Part shown: positions 47,054 through 56,561 of the stretch, one piece after another
How the letters are laid out: every line of letters begins with the position of its first letter
Numbering within the stretch: position 1 is the first letter of the stretch
Source of the DNA: Bacillus sp. HF117_J1_D
Lineage (GTDB): Bacteria > Bacillota > Bacilli > Bacillales > Bacillaceae_C
NCBI GenBank assembly: GCA_009928435.1
Contig: JAABNQ010000002.1
Span: 120,600-184,599 of the forward strand
DNA: 64,000 bases
Direction of reading: 5' to 3'
The notes under the pieces: model-generated
Databases searched by the model: none
Told to the model about the DNA's origin: nothing
The model's input: the letters and a program-made list of their open reading frames with translations, nothing else
Position numbers and translations under genes: made by a program

Positions 47054-48279
47054 TTATAATGACCTCCAATTTTGTGCGCTCTCTCATGAGCTTGCCCGGC
47101 ACTTGTGATGGATGAGGCTCTATATATAGCAGTACGTCCATATTTATCCCAGATTTTATCTAGCGCTGTATTCAACTGCTCTCGATAAAGGTAGTTGTCA
47201 AATAAATCGATCTGATACTGATGAGATGGCTGAAGGTGAGACAGAGACACTCCTAAACTTCGGATGGGTTCGCGATCCCAGTATTTTATAAGTAATTTGT
47301 ATGCCGCTTGAAAAATGTCCAGGTCGTAATTGGTTGGAACTGGAAGCGTCACTTGTCGATTAAATCCAGTAGGGTAATCAAAGTCTGAGCCTCTGACGCT
47401 ACATGATATTGTTACACCCATATATCCTTTTTTTCGACATCTTCGAGCGACCTCGGTGCATAACTCCAGGAGTACTATTTTTATGTCCTCTATTTTCGTG
47501 TAGTCTCTGGGCAAGGTCATATGATGGCCAACTGCTTTTTGTTGATTATGCGTCTTGACAGTGACCGGCGAATAGTCGATACCATTGGCTGTTTGCCATA
47601 AAACCTCTCCATTAATGCCCCATCTTTTCTTCAGCAATTCAACTGGAAATTTAGCCAGTCCTCCAATTGTAGAAATTCCCATTCCTCGCAAGTGCTTCCC
47701 CATTTTTTTACCTACACCAAGTGTCTTTTCAATTGGTAATTCCCATAGTCGATCGATATTATTTTCATCTAATCGAAAAATGCCAACCTTATTTTTCTTG
47801 GCAAAATTATCGCATGCCATTTTGGCCAGCACTTTATTAGGACCGATGCCGATTCTTGAGTAGACGCCTATATCATTCAGTATTTTCATTTGCAATTTTT
47901 TAGCCATCTCAAACTGATGACCAAATATTCTTTGACTGCCCGTAACATCCATGAACTGCTCGTCTATTGAAAATGGTTCGACTAAATCAGTAAATTGTTC
48001 CATGATTTTGCTAAGCTGAATAGATACATCGATATATAGCTGCATGTGAGGACGGACCACTTCTACATGAGGACACTTTAGCTTTGCAGATCCTAAAGTC
48101 TCAGCAGTAGTAATGCCAAACTTCTTTGCTAATGGACAGGCAGCCAAGACGATTCCACTTCTTCGTTCTGGATCTCCTGCGACGATTACAGGTTTATCCT
48201 TTAATGAGTGGTCACGGACCTTTTCAACTGATGCGTAGAACGATTGGATGTCTGTAAGGAAAATCACTTTGTTCTTCAT
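47050..48279 (-). CDS. uvrX: Y-family translesion polymerase UvrX/YqjW
   Basis: A 409-residue ImpB/MucB/SamB-type polymerase: FLTDIQSFYASVE, PFSIDEQFMDVTGSQ, RIGIGPNKVLAKMACDNFAKK and ELPIEKTLGVGKKMGKHL, with a C-terminal LSHLQPSHQYQIDLFDNYL. It is distinct from the chromosomal dinB at 38.7 kb. Relatives sit on phage SPbeta (UvrX) and in the yqj region (YqjW). Two LexA boxes lie in its promoter. Confidence 0.92.
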   Translation of the reverse strand: MKNKVIFLTDIQSFYASVEKVRDHSLKDKPVIVAGDPERRSGIVLAACPLAKKFGITTAETLGSAKLKCPHVEVVRPHMQLYIDVSIQLSKIMEQFTDLVEPFSIDEQFMDVTGSQRIFGHQFEMAKKLQMKILNDIGVYSRIGIGPNKVLAKMACDNFAKKNKVGIFRLDENNIDRLWELPIEKTLGVGKKMGKHLRGMGISTIGGLAKFPVELLKKRWGINGEVLWQTANGIDYSPVTVKTHNQQKAVGHHMTLPRDYTKIEDIKIVLLELCTEVARRCRKKGYMGVTISCSVRGSDFDYPTGFNRQVTLPVPTNYDLDIFQAAYKLLIKYWDREPIRSLGVSLSHLQPSHQYQIDLFDNYLYREQLNTALDKIWDKYGRTAIYRASSITSAGQAHERAHKIGGHYK

Positions 48280-48302
48280 TCAGTTATCTCCACCTTCGTA
48301 AC

Positions 48303-48345
48303 AGAACATATATTCGTATCTATATTATATGGGAATATATGTTCG
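48303..48345 (-). promoter_or_regulatory. uvrX promoter with two LexA boxes
   Basis: On the minus strand CGAACATATATTCC (48345-48332) and CGAATATATGTTCT (48316-48303) match the Bacillus SOS box CGAACRNRYGTTYC with one or two differences. TATAAT lies between them (about 48329-48324) as -10. Confidence 0.8.
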
Positions 48346-48508
48346 TTTAATACTGGGAATTAATGTATTTTATCATAAGATGAAAAGGTAAGAGTTCAAT
48401 AAATCAAAAAATTTGATTAAAGGAGAAGTTCTATGGATATTAGACTATAGAAGTAAATATTTAAGGGCTCGCTTATCATTACTATATTTTTAGGAGGGGA
48501 TATTTTTT

Positions 48509-49192
48509 ATGGAAATCAAGTTGCTAACGTTACAAACTACTCAATTAGAAACAATGAAAGAATTTTATACGGAATGTTTAGGTTTTGCCCTTCATGGTGA
48601 AAGTCCATATGGTTTTCAAATCCAAGTGGGAACGAGCATTTTAGAATTTACCAATAAAAATGTAGCAGAGGCCCCCTATTACCATTTTGCTTTCAATATT
48701 CCATCCAATCAATTTCAAGAAGCGAAGGCATGGTTGAAAGGAAAAACAACGCTGTTATTAGAGGATGGAGAAGATGAGGCAGACTTTTCATTTTGGCCTG
48801 CACATGCTTGTTATTTTGAAGATCCATCAGGAAATATTGTTGAACTCATTGCACGATATAAGGAGAATCCGATGAATGAATCACCATTTTCGGTAAATCA
48901 TATTTTGAATATCAGTGAAATTGGTTTAGTTGTAAAAGATGCGCCAAAGGTCGGCGAACAATTGAAAGCAATCAACATTTTGGAAAGTGATAATGAACCA
49001 ATTACTCATTCTTCTTTACATTTCATGCAAGAAAACAAAAACGGGGTTTTCATTATTTTAACTAGCATCGGTAGAAGGTGGTTGTTCTCGGAAAAAAAAT
49101 CTAAAATTTTCCCACTGAAAATAACACTTGATAAGGTCGTTTTAGGTGTAGATGAACAAAATGAATTTTTTATGAATAGCACAGATTCATAA
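48509..49192 (+). CDS. VOC-family (glyoxalase/fosfomycin resistance-like) protein
   Basis: A 227-residue protein with an N-terminal VOC half (MEIKLLTLQTTQLETMKEFY, then TECLGFAL, and PACHACYFEDPSGN-like PAHACYFEDPSGNIVELIA) and a weaker second half beginning INISEIGLVVKD-like. Metal ligands are not complete by eye, so the activity is open. TAGGAGGGG precedes the ATG. A single gene; substrate unknown. Confidence 0.8.
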   Translation: MEIKLLTLQTTQLETMKEFYTECLGFALHGESPYGFQIQVGTSILEFTNKNVAEAPYYHFAFNIPSNQFQEAKAWLKGKTTLLLEDGEDEADFSFWPAHACYFEDPSGNIVELIARYKENPMNESPFSVNHILNISEIGLVVKDAPKVGEQLKAINILESDNEPITHSSLHFMQENKNGVFIILTSIGRRWLFSEKKSKIFPLKITLDKVVLGVDEQNEFFMNSTDS

Positions 49193-50020
49193 AGCTGTGA
49201 CATGTCAGAGGACAAACTCCAGGAATATAGATGTACTGGATTTTTGAGGGATTTTCATGGTTAGTGCATCGTTAGCGTTAGGGGATACCTTTGGCAGTGG
49301 TTTTCTTTTGGTACGGTTAATGCGGTAAGTTGTTTAGCTCTATCGAAAACAGTTATGAAGATAATAGTGATCAAGAACAGCAAAAAGAACTTTCTAATGA
49401 TGTCTCAGCCCCTATATGGTTATGTTTCTTTTCAGAATTAACTCGATGGAATGTGCAATTCAGCAAACGAGCGCCGTTATATTGAGTAATGGCGCTTTTG
49501 GGCATGGCCCTGCTTCAAACGACTTTCAAGAAGAGTAGATGATTTAACGAAGCACAATCAAAATGACATTCGCCAATACTCCCGTGGTAAGCGAATGTAT
49601 ACGTGAAAAAATTGTATAAGCAAAAGCTTGAGACGCTTGATGAAACAATTGGTAGAAGCGATTAAAGAGACCCATTCCAGCTGCCAGACAAAATCCGCCA
49701 TTTTTGATAATTTGCAAAAAGGTTCCAGATCATGAACCGTCCGGCGTATTTTACTGAACAGCATCGAACACATTTTGATCATGATAACGGCCCGGAATCT
49801 GTATAAAGGTGCGTTCCTTTTATTTATTTTTTCCTCTAGTAAGCTTCCCCAAGGCACATTCAATTATTAGACTTTTTGCAAAAGTGAAAAGTATATTGCG
49901 AAATTGAACGATTATCCTTGATGACGAAACGTGATCTTTCATATCACATTTTCATTTTTTAGCAGATAAGCAAAAGGTTTCTGTCGCTTTTTATAAAAAT
50001 TAGGCCTACATTCATATGTT
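49193..50020. other. Gene-poor decayed interval
   Basis: No intact gene is supported. Two coding-like scraps are seen: on the + strand 49333-49485 reads FSSIENSYEDNSDQEQQKEL and continues to a TGA, with a terminator-like AGCGCC/GGCGCT hairpin right after (49470-49498). On the minus strand from about 49724 to 49544 a frame reads FCLAAGMGLFNRFYQLFHQA and ends in a hydrophobic run. Both lack starts and look like remains of lost genes. Confidence 0.45.
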
Positions 50021-50022
50021 GG

Positions 50023-50160
50023 TATGATTATTGCGATAAGTTCTTCATCAAGGTGGTCGGGTGCCTCCTTCGGTGTAAGCGATTACCATTCGCTGAGAAA
50101 GGAGAGAAGTTGTCTGGAAAAAAGGACACAAACTATTTTGGGGAAAAATTACATGAGTAA
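50023..50160 (+). promoter_or_regulatory. Structured leader of the NCS1 permease gene
   Basis: TATGAT at 50023-50028 (with TTGG before it) can serve as -10. The leader then has CTCCTT (50065-50070) pairing with AAGGAG (50099-50104) around AGCGA/TCGCT. GTCGGGTGCC and CGCTGAGA recall the 5' half of a TPP riboswitch, but the ACCC and CCTGATCTGG parts are missing. It may be a decayed or a different regulatory RNA. Confidence 0.3.
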
Positions 50161-50181
50161 AAAATAAGAGGGGGAAACAGT

Positions 50182-51579
50182 GTGGCGGAAGTAATTAAAG
50201 AGGATGGAAAGATCATTGAGAAGCAAGAGAAAAAAGAGGATTACGCATTAGAGCGTGTACCTGAACATTACCGGATGAACTGGTGGAGCATCACGAATGT
50301 GACGCTGGGTGTGGCTACAGCAATGCTATTTATGCAAATGGGGAGTCTGATGACAGTGAGCTTTGGATCGATGAACGCTCTGCTCGCTGAAATTTATGCC
50401 ACCATCGTTGCAGGTGTTTTAGGGATTGGAATCGCCTACATTGCGGGTAAATCCGGACTGAATGTGAACTTAATGGCCAGAGGGGGAGGTTTCGGTTATA
50501 TTGGAGCGTCCATCACATCCCTTATTTACGCTTTGAACTTCATTATGTATTGTGCCATCGAAGGGGCTATCATGGCTTATGCTGTTCATGAATATATTCC
50601 AGGTATTCCTGTCTGGGCCTTAATGATATTTTTTGGATTGGCTGTTGTTCCTTTCAACTGGTTTGGGGTAAAACAACTTGATAAGCTGCAAAAGTGGACA
50701 TTGCCGATATTTGTTATTTTGATGGGGGCTGGGATTGTTGTTGCTGCAAGAATTGAGCCTGAATATGTGGGCAGTCTCTGGGGCGTGCTTCCAGAGGGCA
50801 TGGCTGTCGGTGGATCATCGCTTGTTACTTGTATCGGAATCATGAATGGTCTGGTGGGAATTATCGCATTGCTTATTTCGGATTATGCACGTTTTATTAA
50901 ACCAAGCCAGTTTAAAATGGGCGTTTTCATGGTAGGCTTCATCCCAGCGCTTGTATGCTTTTTCCTAATGGGGCTGATTGGAATTTGGTTTGGTGCGCGT
51001 TTCATGGAGGAAAACCCAGGCATCTATTTTGTACAATTGATTGGCATTTTTGGGGCCTTATTTACAATCCTTACACAATTGCGAATTAATATTACCAATC
51101 TGTACAGTGGTTCACTCTCGTTGGCGAACTTCTTTGAAAATGTTTTCCGATTCAAGCCAGGGAGAAATTTTTGGGTGTTTTTCACAGCCGCAGCAGCCGT
51201 TGCCTGCATGCTGGCCGGCGTCATGGACCATCTCGGTCCGTTGCTGACATTCCAGGGTGTATTTCTATTTGCTTGGGCAGCCGTTGTCATCTGCGATGCA
51301 TTTGTCGTTAAAAAAGTACTCAAGATCGGTCCGAATTATTTTGAATACCGCCAGGAATATTTATACGCTTGGAATCCGGTAGGTGTTCTTTCGCTGATTA
51401 TTTCCAGCGTCGTTGGAACAATTGCTGCATTTGGATTGATGGGCAGTTTTTTGGAAGGGTTTGCAGCCTTCTTCGCAGGAATATTGGCGTTCGTATTAAC
51501 GATTATATTGGCAGTTGCAACCAAAGGAAAATATTATATTAAAAAAGAAGCAGCAACCGATATGCCAAAAGCGAATTAA
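50182..51579 (+). CDS. NCS1-family purine-cytosine permease
   Basis: A 465-residue transporter with about twelve membrane helices and the family opening EDYALERVPEHYRMNWWSIT, later GFGYIGASIT and LISDYARFIKPSQ. It belongs to the nucleobase:cation symporter 1 group (cytosine permease/hydroxymethylpyrimidine transporter-like); the substrate is not fixed. GTG start behind AGAGGGGGAAA. It stands alone with a structured leader and its own terminator. Confidence 0.85.
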   Translation: MAEVIKEDGKIIEKQEKKEDYALERVPEHYRMNWWSITNVTLGVATAMLFMQMGSLMTVSFGSMNALLAEIYATIVAGVLGIGIAYIAGKSGLNVNLMARGGGFGYIGASITSLIYALNFIMYCAIEGAIMAYAVHEYIPGIPVWALMIFFGLAVVPFNWFGVKQLDKLQKWTLPIFVILMGAGIVVAARIEPEYVGSLWGVLPEGMAVGGSSLVTCIGIMNGLVGIIALLISDYARFIKPSQFKMGVFMVGFIPALVCFFLMGLIGIWFGARFMEENPGIYFVQLIGIFGALFTILTQLRINITNLYSGSLSLANFFENVFRFKPGRNFWVFFTAAAAVACMLAGVMDHLGPLLTFQGVFLFAWAAVVICDAFVVKKVLKIGPNYFEYRQEYLYAWNPVGVLSLIISSVVGTIAAFGLMGSFLEGFAAFFAGILAFVLTIILAVATKGKYYIKKEAATDMPKAN

Positions 51580-51595
51580 ATAGAAAGACGTATGC

Positions 51596-51625
51596 ACGCG
51601 GGGATGATCCATCTCCGCGTTTTTG
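51596..51625 (+). terminator. Terminator of the permease gene
   Basis: ACGCGGGGA (51596-51604) pairs with TCTCCGCGT (51612-51620), one G-T pair, followed by TTTTG. Confidence 0.85.
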
Positions 51626-51685
51626 ATTTTCCATTCTGTCTCCGGAACCCTGCCGTTAAAGCCTTCTTTATTTTTTCATGAAAAG

Positions 51686-51711
51686 TGTAAGGTAATTCAC
51701 CTATAATCGTC
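51686..51711 (+). promoter_or_regulatory. ECF-type promoter of the sigma factor gene
   Basis: TGTAAG (51686-51691), 16 bp, CGTC (51708-51711), the -35/-10 pattern used by Bacillus ECF factors (TGWAAC-N16-CGTC). It lies 28 bp before the GTG start and suggests autoregulation. Confidence 0.6.
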
Positions 51712-51738
51712 TAATATGTAAAGGAGAGGAGGGACAGT

Positions 51739-52284
51739 GTGAAGGAATACTCGATTGAAGACTGGTTTGAGAAATATGAAAGAGACATTACCAGTTTCCT
51801 TATTTACTATACAGGATTTACAGATGTGGAGGACCTGGTGCAGGATACCTTTTTAATCGCAATGAATCAATTACCCAAATTTAAGGGGAATTCTCATCCA
51901 AAAACCTGGCTCATAGCCATTGCTAGAAATATTGTAATCGACCGTTATAGAAGAAAAAAAGTATGGCAGAAAATCAAGCACTATTTCATCGCGGATCGAG
52001 AGCAATCCCCTGGATCGGAGGACATCATCATCCAAAACCTGGAACAGCAGCAATTATATGATGCTATTGATAAACTCTCATCCCAACAAAAAGAAGTGGT
52101 CATATTGCGGGGGATTTTGGAACTGTCCTCTAACGATACTGGTGAAATAGTAAAGTGCAGCCCAAACAATGTTAATGTTATTTATCACCGTGCATTGAAA
52201 AAATTGAAGGAATTTTTAAAAGAGGAGGGGTTTGATCTTGAGGGAAACGGAGCAAATCAAAGAAAGTCTAAAGAGCCTTCCTAA
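51739..52284 (+). CDS. ECF RNA polymerase sigma factor
   Basis: A 181-residue sigma-70 region 2/region 4 protein: TDVEDLVQDTFLIAMNQLPKF (2.2), KTWLIAIARNIVIDRYRRKK (2.4) and SSQQKEVVILRGILELSSND with SPNNVNVIYHRALKKLKEF (4.2). Closest in style to the SigX/SigW group, but the paralogue is not certain. GGAGAGGAGGG precedes the GTG. It overlaps the next gene, its likely membrane-bound control partner. Confidence 0.88.
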   Translation: MKEYSIEDWFEKYERDITSFLIYYTGFTDVEDLVQDTFLIAMNQLPKFKGNSHPKTWLIAIARNIVIDRYRRKKVWQKIKHYFIADREQSPGSEDIIIQNLEQQQLYDAIDKLSSQQKEVVILRGILELSSNDTGEIVKCSPNNVNVIYHRALKKLKEFLKEEGFDLEGNGANQRKSKEPS

Positions 52285-53191
52285 ATATTCATTATCGAAG
52301 GAGCAGCGGCAAAATATATCATCGAAACTACGACAAAATCGGACTCATCGGAGAAGTAGATTTAAGCCAGCTGCAGCAATCCTCTCTCTTTCAGCTATTT
52401 TAGTGATACTTGCTTTCTCATTACTTGAAGGGGGGATGGGACGCGAAATTGCGCAAGAGGAAAGTCAATCTCTTCAAATGAAAACCCCGATGGAGGACAA
52501 GGCTGAGAGCTATACGGAGCTTGAAGGTGTATCGGAAGGGCAGTTGTTTCTTCTCACGGATACGAAGCAGGAGGTTTTTGGATTGGAAGGAAGGGTCGGG
52601 ATTTTAAATACCTTTGACCACTTCGTTGCAAAAGATCCGAGAAGGGTTGCCAAGCTGATGATTTTCTTTTGGGGAAATCCTGAGAAGCTAGCCGGGAAAG
52701 AATACGAAATAGAAGCGGCAAATCATAACGAAAGCCTGCTATTATCAAAAGGGGTTTTATCGCAGCAGGGACTTCATGGAGATGATGCCCATATATTGAC
52801 ATCATTTACTCCTTTTCCCGAGGAAGGGTTATGGCAGCTCTCGTTTTACGTGGATGGTCAATTATTCGATCAGTTTTCAGTGAAAGTTTTGCCCCCATTC
52901 CCTAAATCTAAGCACTATACACTTGAAAAATCTCCAAAAGAAATGGAAATTGGTAAGAAAACAGAGATAACGATAGAAAGTTCAGAGAAAGATAAAGAGA
53001 AAATTGATGTACAATTAATAAATGGGCAAGGAAAAACGATATCGGAGCATAGTTTTGTGCAAGAGACCGAACAGATGGATGCTTCAACAAACAGCCTTAT
53101 TTATATATACGGCGGGAAATTATCTTTTCCAGAAAAAGGGATTTGGAAGTTAAAAATTGATGGAGAAGAAACAGGAAGTTTTGAAAACTGA
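52238..53191 (+). CDS. Putative anti-sigma/stress protein of the ECF locus
   Basis: A 317-residue single-pass protein: cytosolic N-terminus (about 1-45, basic), one helix (about 46-63, ILSLSAILVILAFSLL), then a large extracytoplasmic part with mostly beta-type sequence and no family I recognise. Topology and the 47-bp overlap with the sigma gene suggest an anti-sigma or sensor role (inference). TTG 52238 has GAGGAGGGG at a good distance; TTG 52232 is too close. Confidence 0.65.
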   Translation: MRETEQIKESLKSLPKYSLSKEQRQNISSKLRQNRTHRRSRFKPAAAILSLSAILVILAFSLLEGGMGREIAQEESQSLQMKTPMEDKAESYTELEGVSEGQLFLLTDTKQEVFGLEGRVGILNTFDHFVAKDPRRVAKLMIFFWGNPEKLAGKEYEIEAANHNESLLLSKGVLSQQGLHGDDAHILTSFTPFPEEGLWQLSFYVDGQLFDQFSVKVLPPFPKSKHYTLEKSPKEMEIGKKTEITIESSEKDKEKIDVQLINGQGKTISEHSFVQETEQMDASTNSLIYIYGGKLSFPEKGIWKLKIDGEETGSFEN

Positions 53192-53225
53192 AACGAAAGT
53201 TCAATGAAAAAACCTCCTTAGGAAT

Positions 53226-53283
53226 AAAAGCGCAAGGCGCGCAGCCTTGTGCTTGTGCCTAAGGTGCGCGCCCTTTGCTTTTC
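53226..53283. repeat. GC-rich hairpin repeat, full copy
   Basis: AAAAGCGCAAGGCGCGCA folds back on TGCGCGCCCTTTGCTTTT around CCTT-GTGCTTGTGCC-TAAGG. It is a long hairpin between converging genes and may work as a bidirectional terminator. A half copy is at 35262-35297. Confidence 0.7.
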
Positions 53284-53307
53284 TTATTGTTGACTATATT
53301 ATGCAGC

Positions 53308-54483
53308 TTATTTTAAATTAAGCAGCTTTTGTTTTAATTCGTTTTCCATTGTGATAAGCTCCTGCTCGGCTTGGGCACGTTTTGTTCGCCCTTCCTCCTG
53401 GATCTTGATTGTTTCTTCCAGCGTGGAGATCAGGTTGGCCTGGGTTTTCTTTAATGTCTCAATATCGACAAGCCCACGTTCGTTTTCTCGGGCAGATTCC
53501 AATGTATTGGATTTCAGCATTTCAGCATTTTTAAGAAGCAGATCGTTTGTTGTTTTCGATACTTGTTTCTGCGCTTCAACTGCCTGCCGTTGGCGCAAAA
53601 GGGAAAGAGCAATCGCAATTTGATTTTTCCAAAGAGGTATGGATGTGACAATTGATGTCTGAATTTTTTCTGCCAAAGCCTGGTTTGTATTTTGGATCAT
53701 CCGAATTTGTGGAGCACTTTGAATCGTGATTTGTCGGCTTAATTTGAGATCATATAACCTTTTTTCAAGCCGGTCGGCAAATTGGACCATATCATTTACA
53801 TCCTGAAATGCCATTTGATCTCCTGATGCTTCCGCTTTTTTCTTCAGAGCAGGAACAGTCTCTGTTCGAATCTCTTCAAGCTTCAGCTCGCCTGCTGCGA
53901 TAAAAATATTCAAAGCATGAAAATACTCCTTGTTTTTCTCATATAATTGCTCAAGCATCTGTATATCTGAAATGAGCACATCTTTTGACTGGTTCAGCTT
54001 AATGCTGATGCGGTCGATCTGAGCGCCAGTTTTTTGGTACTTGGACATCGCTTCTTGAATGGAGTTCGATATTTTGCCAAACATTTTAGAGAAAAAATTC
54101 TTTTTTTCAGGCGACAGTTCTTCAGGATTGACGGATTGCAGCTTTCCCATCAACTCATTTAAAACATCGCCAATCGGCCCGATATCTTTATTTTGAACAT
54201 GATCCAGCATGGAGCTTGAAAAATTAAGCAGCTGCGACTGTGCTTGTGTACCATATGAGATGATTGCCTGATGATTGGATGGATCAATTTGCTTGGCAAG
54301 ATCCAACGCTCGTTTTTTACTCTCCTCTGGCAAGGCATCCACAAGCTTAACCGGCTTGGGGGCGACTGTCTCCGTTTGTGGTTGTAAAGAGAGCTCCTGC
54401 TCTCCAAACGGATTGGCAAGTAAATCATCCAACCCATTTGTAAATTCGTCCTTCAATACTTTTTCGTTCATCGGTTCACTCAT
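53308..54483 (-). CDS. yaaN: TelA/YaaN family protein (toxic anion resistance)
   Basis: A 391-residue mostly helical coiled-coil protein of the TelA family, found with XpaC. Family stretches include [20 protein letters not shown], then [14 protein letters not shown] and [20 protein letters not shown]. Tied to tellurite and antimicrobial peptide resistance in some species; the molecular role is unknown. It overlaps xpaC by four bases. A SigW-type promoter drives the pair. Confidence 0.9.
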   Translation of the reverse strand: MSEPMNEKVLKDEFTNGLDDLLANPFGEQELSLQPQTETVAPKPVKLVDALPEESKKRALDLAKQIDPSNHQAIISYGTQAQSQLLNFSSSMLDHVQNKDIGPIGDVLNELMGKLQSVNPEELSPEKKNFFSKMFGKISNSIQEAMSKYQKTGAQIDRISIKLNQSKDVLISDIQMLEQLYEKNKEYFHALNIFIAAGELKLEEIRTETVPALKKKAEASGDQMAFQDVNDMVQFADRLEKRLYDLKLSRQITIQSAPQIRMIQNTNQALAEKIQTSIVTSIPLWKNQIAIALSLLRQRQAVEAQKQVSKTTNDLLLKNAEMLKSNTLESARENERGLVDIETLKKTQANLISTLEETIKIQEEGRTKRAQAEQELITMENELKQKLLNLK

Positions 54484-55133
54484 TTTTTAGTACTCCTTTC
54501 GTCGTCAAGGGGGTGATACTCCAGTTTTTTCAGCGAGTGCTTTGCAACATCCAATTCGAATTGCAATTCGTCCACGTCTGAAGACAGTACGTGGTAAATG
54601 TCTTTTTTGATGGATTCATTCAAATCCTCAAGAGTGCTTTGAGTTTCTTTCAGTGAGAGATAGATTTGATCATTTTTCACTGGCTGGGCAGCAAGCCGAG
54701 CGTATCGGTCGGAGATTTCCACTACCGAGTCCAAATGGTAGAAGAAGAAGCGCTCTGACTGATAAAACCTCCGCGGGTCTTTATGAACAATGGAGTACAT
54801 CCTTTTCGCCAGTCTGTTTAGTTCATACAGCTGTTTAAAGGCTCCCATCGTCCTGACCGAAAAAAATGATTTTTGCAGGCGAGCTATTTTTCTTTTGGCC
54901 TCCGACAAGTTTTTTTGAATATAAGCATATTCTTTTCGAGTCAGTCGATTTTTCTTTAAAAAGCGGTAGTCTGAGATGAGCTTGACCCCGTAGAATGTCA
55001 CAAAACCGGCAAGGACCGAGATGCCCGATGAGGCAAGAAAGCTCATATCAAAGCCTAAGAACAAAATAAGCCATATAAGAACTGCTTCAGCAGTAGTAAA
55101 CATTCCGAGAAAAAAAGAAAACAACGATTTCAA
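54480..55133 (-). CDS. xpaC: XpaC family protein
   Basis: A 217-residue protein with two N-terminal helices (about 5-27 and 30-50) and a helical cytosolic domain with [18 protein letters not shown] and [18 protein letters not shown], as in XpaC (named for phosphate ester hydrolysis, activity unproven). TTG 55133 is chosen with AGGAGTGG 8 bases upstream; a TTG seven codons earlier precedes that site. First gene of xpaC-yaaN. Confidence 0.87.
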   Translation of the reverse strand: MKSLFSFFLGMFTTAEAVLIWLILFLGFDMSFLASSGISVLAGFVTFYGVKLISDYRFLKKNRLTRKEYAYIQKNLSEAKRKIARLQKSFFSVRTMGAFKQLYELNRLAKRMYSIVHKDPRRFYQSERFFFYHLDSVVEISDRYARLAAQPVKNDQIYLSLKETQSTLEDLNESIKKDIYHVLSSDVDELQFELDVAKHSLKKLEYHPLDDERSTKK

Positions 55134-55173
55134 GCTGCATCCACTCCTGTCCAAACTTGCTATTATCTTAATA

Positions 55174-55199
55174 TACGGTTATCACCAGTAGAAGTTTCA
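55174..55199 (-). promoter_or_regulatory. SigW-type promoter of xpaC-yaaN
   Basis: On the minus strand TGAAAC (55199-55194), 16 bp, CGTA (55177-55174), the exact SigW consensus TGAAAC-N16-CGTA. It lies 41 bp before the xpaC start and indicates induction by cell envelope stress. Confidence 0.8.
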
Positions 55200-55290
55200 T
55201 TATCTTCATTATCATTATAAGGAATTCAAAGATTTATTGAAAGGCAAAGAATGTTGTTTTTTATCCATTCCTCTGTTAAAAAGAGGATTT

Positions 55291-55316
55291 CTGTAACTTT
55301 TACCGAAAGGTTACAG
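55291..55316. promoter_or_regulatory. Dyad in front of the thiolase gene
   Basis: CTGTAAC (55291-55297) and GTTACAG (55310-55316) are perfect arms around 12 bases, 30 bp before the ATG, a place where a regulator could block transcription. The regulator is not known. Confidence 0.45.
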
Positions 55317-55345
55317 TAGGTATTATTCAAAGGAGGCTAAAAAGA

Positions 55346-56539
55346 ATGAGTCAGCAGGAAGTAGTGATTGTTAGTGCAGTTCGAACAGCTATCGGAAGTT
55401 TTCTAGGGACATTAAAGAATACGTCAGCTCCTGATTTGGGAGCAGCAGCCATCAAAGAGGTACTAAATAGGGCAGGGATCGAACCAGATGCTGTAGATGA
55501 GGTCATCATGGGGAATGTTCTCCAAGCTGGGCTTGGACAAAACCCTGCACGGCAAGCGGCGATAAAGGCGGGGATTCCTGAAAGCGTTTCCTCTGTGACC
55601 ATTAATAAAGTGTGTGGATCTGGTTTAAAGGCCGTTCATATGGCAACACAGGCTATTTTGGCTGGTGATGCGGAAATAGTTGTCGCGGGAGGGATGGAAA
55701 GTATGTCCCAAGCACCGTATCTTTTGAAAAATGGCAGGGAAGGATTCAAAATGGGCGATCAAAATCTGGTCGACAGCATGACAAGTGACGGCCTAACCTG
55801 CGTTTTTAATCAGTATCATATGGGTGTCACGGCTGAAAATTTATGTGAGCAATACGATATTAGTCGAGAAGAGCAGGATGAATTTGCGGCATGGAGTCAG
55901 GAGAAAGCCGTGAAGGCCATTGAGGAAGGCAGGTTCAAAGAGGAAATTGTACCGTTTGAAATCCCGCAGAGAAAAGGCGAACCGATTGTTTTTCATACAG
56001 ACGAATATCCACGCAAGGGTACGACTGCTGCAAAGCTTGCAGCTCTAAGGCCCGCTTTTAACAAGAAAGGGAGCGTCACAGCTGGTAATTCCTCCGGTAT
56101 TAACGACGGAGCAGCGGCCGTTTTGGTTATGTCAAGAAAAAAAGCGGATGAACTAGGCATCAAACCACTCGCTCTTATTAGTGCTAATGCCAATGCAGGG
56201 GTCAACCCAAGCCTTATGGGAATCGGTCCTGTACCTGCTGTGAAAAAAGCGCTGCAAAAGGCTAGTATTTCAATGGAGGATATAGGGCTTATTGAAGCAA
56301 ATGAAGCGTTTGCGGCCCAATCACTTGCGGTGGACAGAGAGCTGGATTTTGATAAGTCCATCCTGAATGTTAACGGAGGGGCGATTGCACTTGGACATCC
56401 AATCGGGGCCAGTGGAGCGAGAATTTTAGTCACACTTCTATATGAGATGAGAAGGAGAGGAACAAAACGGGGACTTGCTACTCTTTGTATTGGCGGCGGC
56501 CAAGGAGTAGCAACGATTGTTGAATTGGCAGAACAATAA
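55346..56539 (+). CDS. Acetyl-CoA acetyltransferase (thiolase)
   Basis: A 397-residue thiolase: active cysteine in [14 protein letters not shown] (about residue 89), the [12 protein letters not shown] loop, [24 protein letters not shown] with the active His and [13 protein letters not shown] with the second Cys. It splits acetoacetyl-CoA (or makes it). GGAGGC precedes the ATG. It stands with scoAB, which activates acetoacetate, so thiolytic breakdown is the likely direction. Confidence 0.93.
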   Translation: MSQQEVVIVSAVRTAIGSFLGTLKNTSAPDLGAAAIKEVLNRAGIEPDAVDEVIMGNVLQAGLGQNPARQAAIKAGIPESVSSVTINKVCGSGLKAVHMATQAILAGDAEIVVAGGMESMSQAPYLLKNGREGFKMGDQNLVDSMTSDGLTCVFNQYHMGVTAENLCEQYDISREEQDEFAAWSQEKAVKAIEEGRFKEEIVPFEIPQRKGEPIVFHTDEYPRKGTTAAKLAALRPAFNKKGSVTAGNSSGINDGAAAVLVMSRKKADELGIKPLALISANANAGVNPSLMGIGPVPAVKKALQKASISMEDIGLIEANEAFAAQSLAVDRELDFDKSILNVNGGAIALGHPIGASGARILVTLLYEMRRRGTKRGLATLCIGGGQGVATIVELAEQ

Positions 56540-56561
56540 TTCAAAAGGGGGTTGGGGCGGA

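Noticed and set aside
49558..49863. A 101-codon minus-strand frame
   Set aside because: A different frame over the same DNA looks more protein-like, neither has a start signal, and flanking frames are broken. Treated as decay. A transposase relation was considered but no motif was found.
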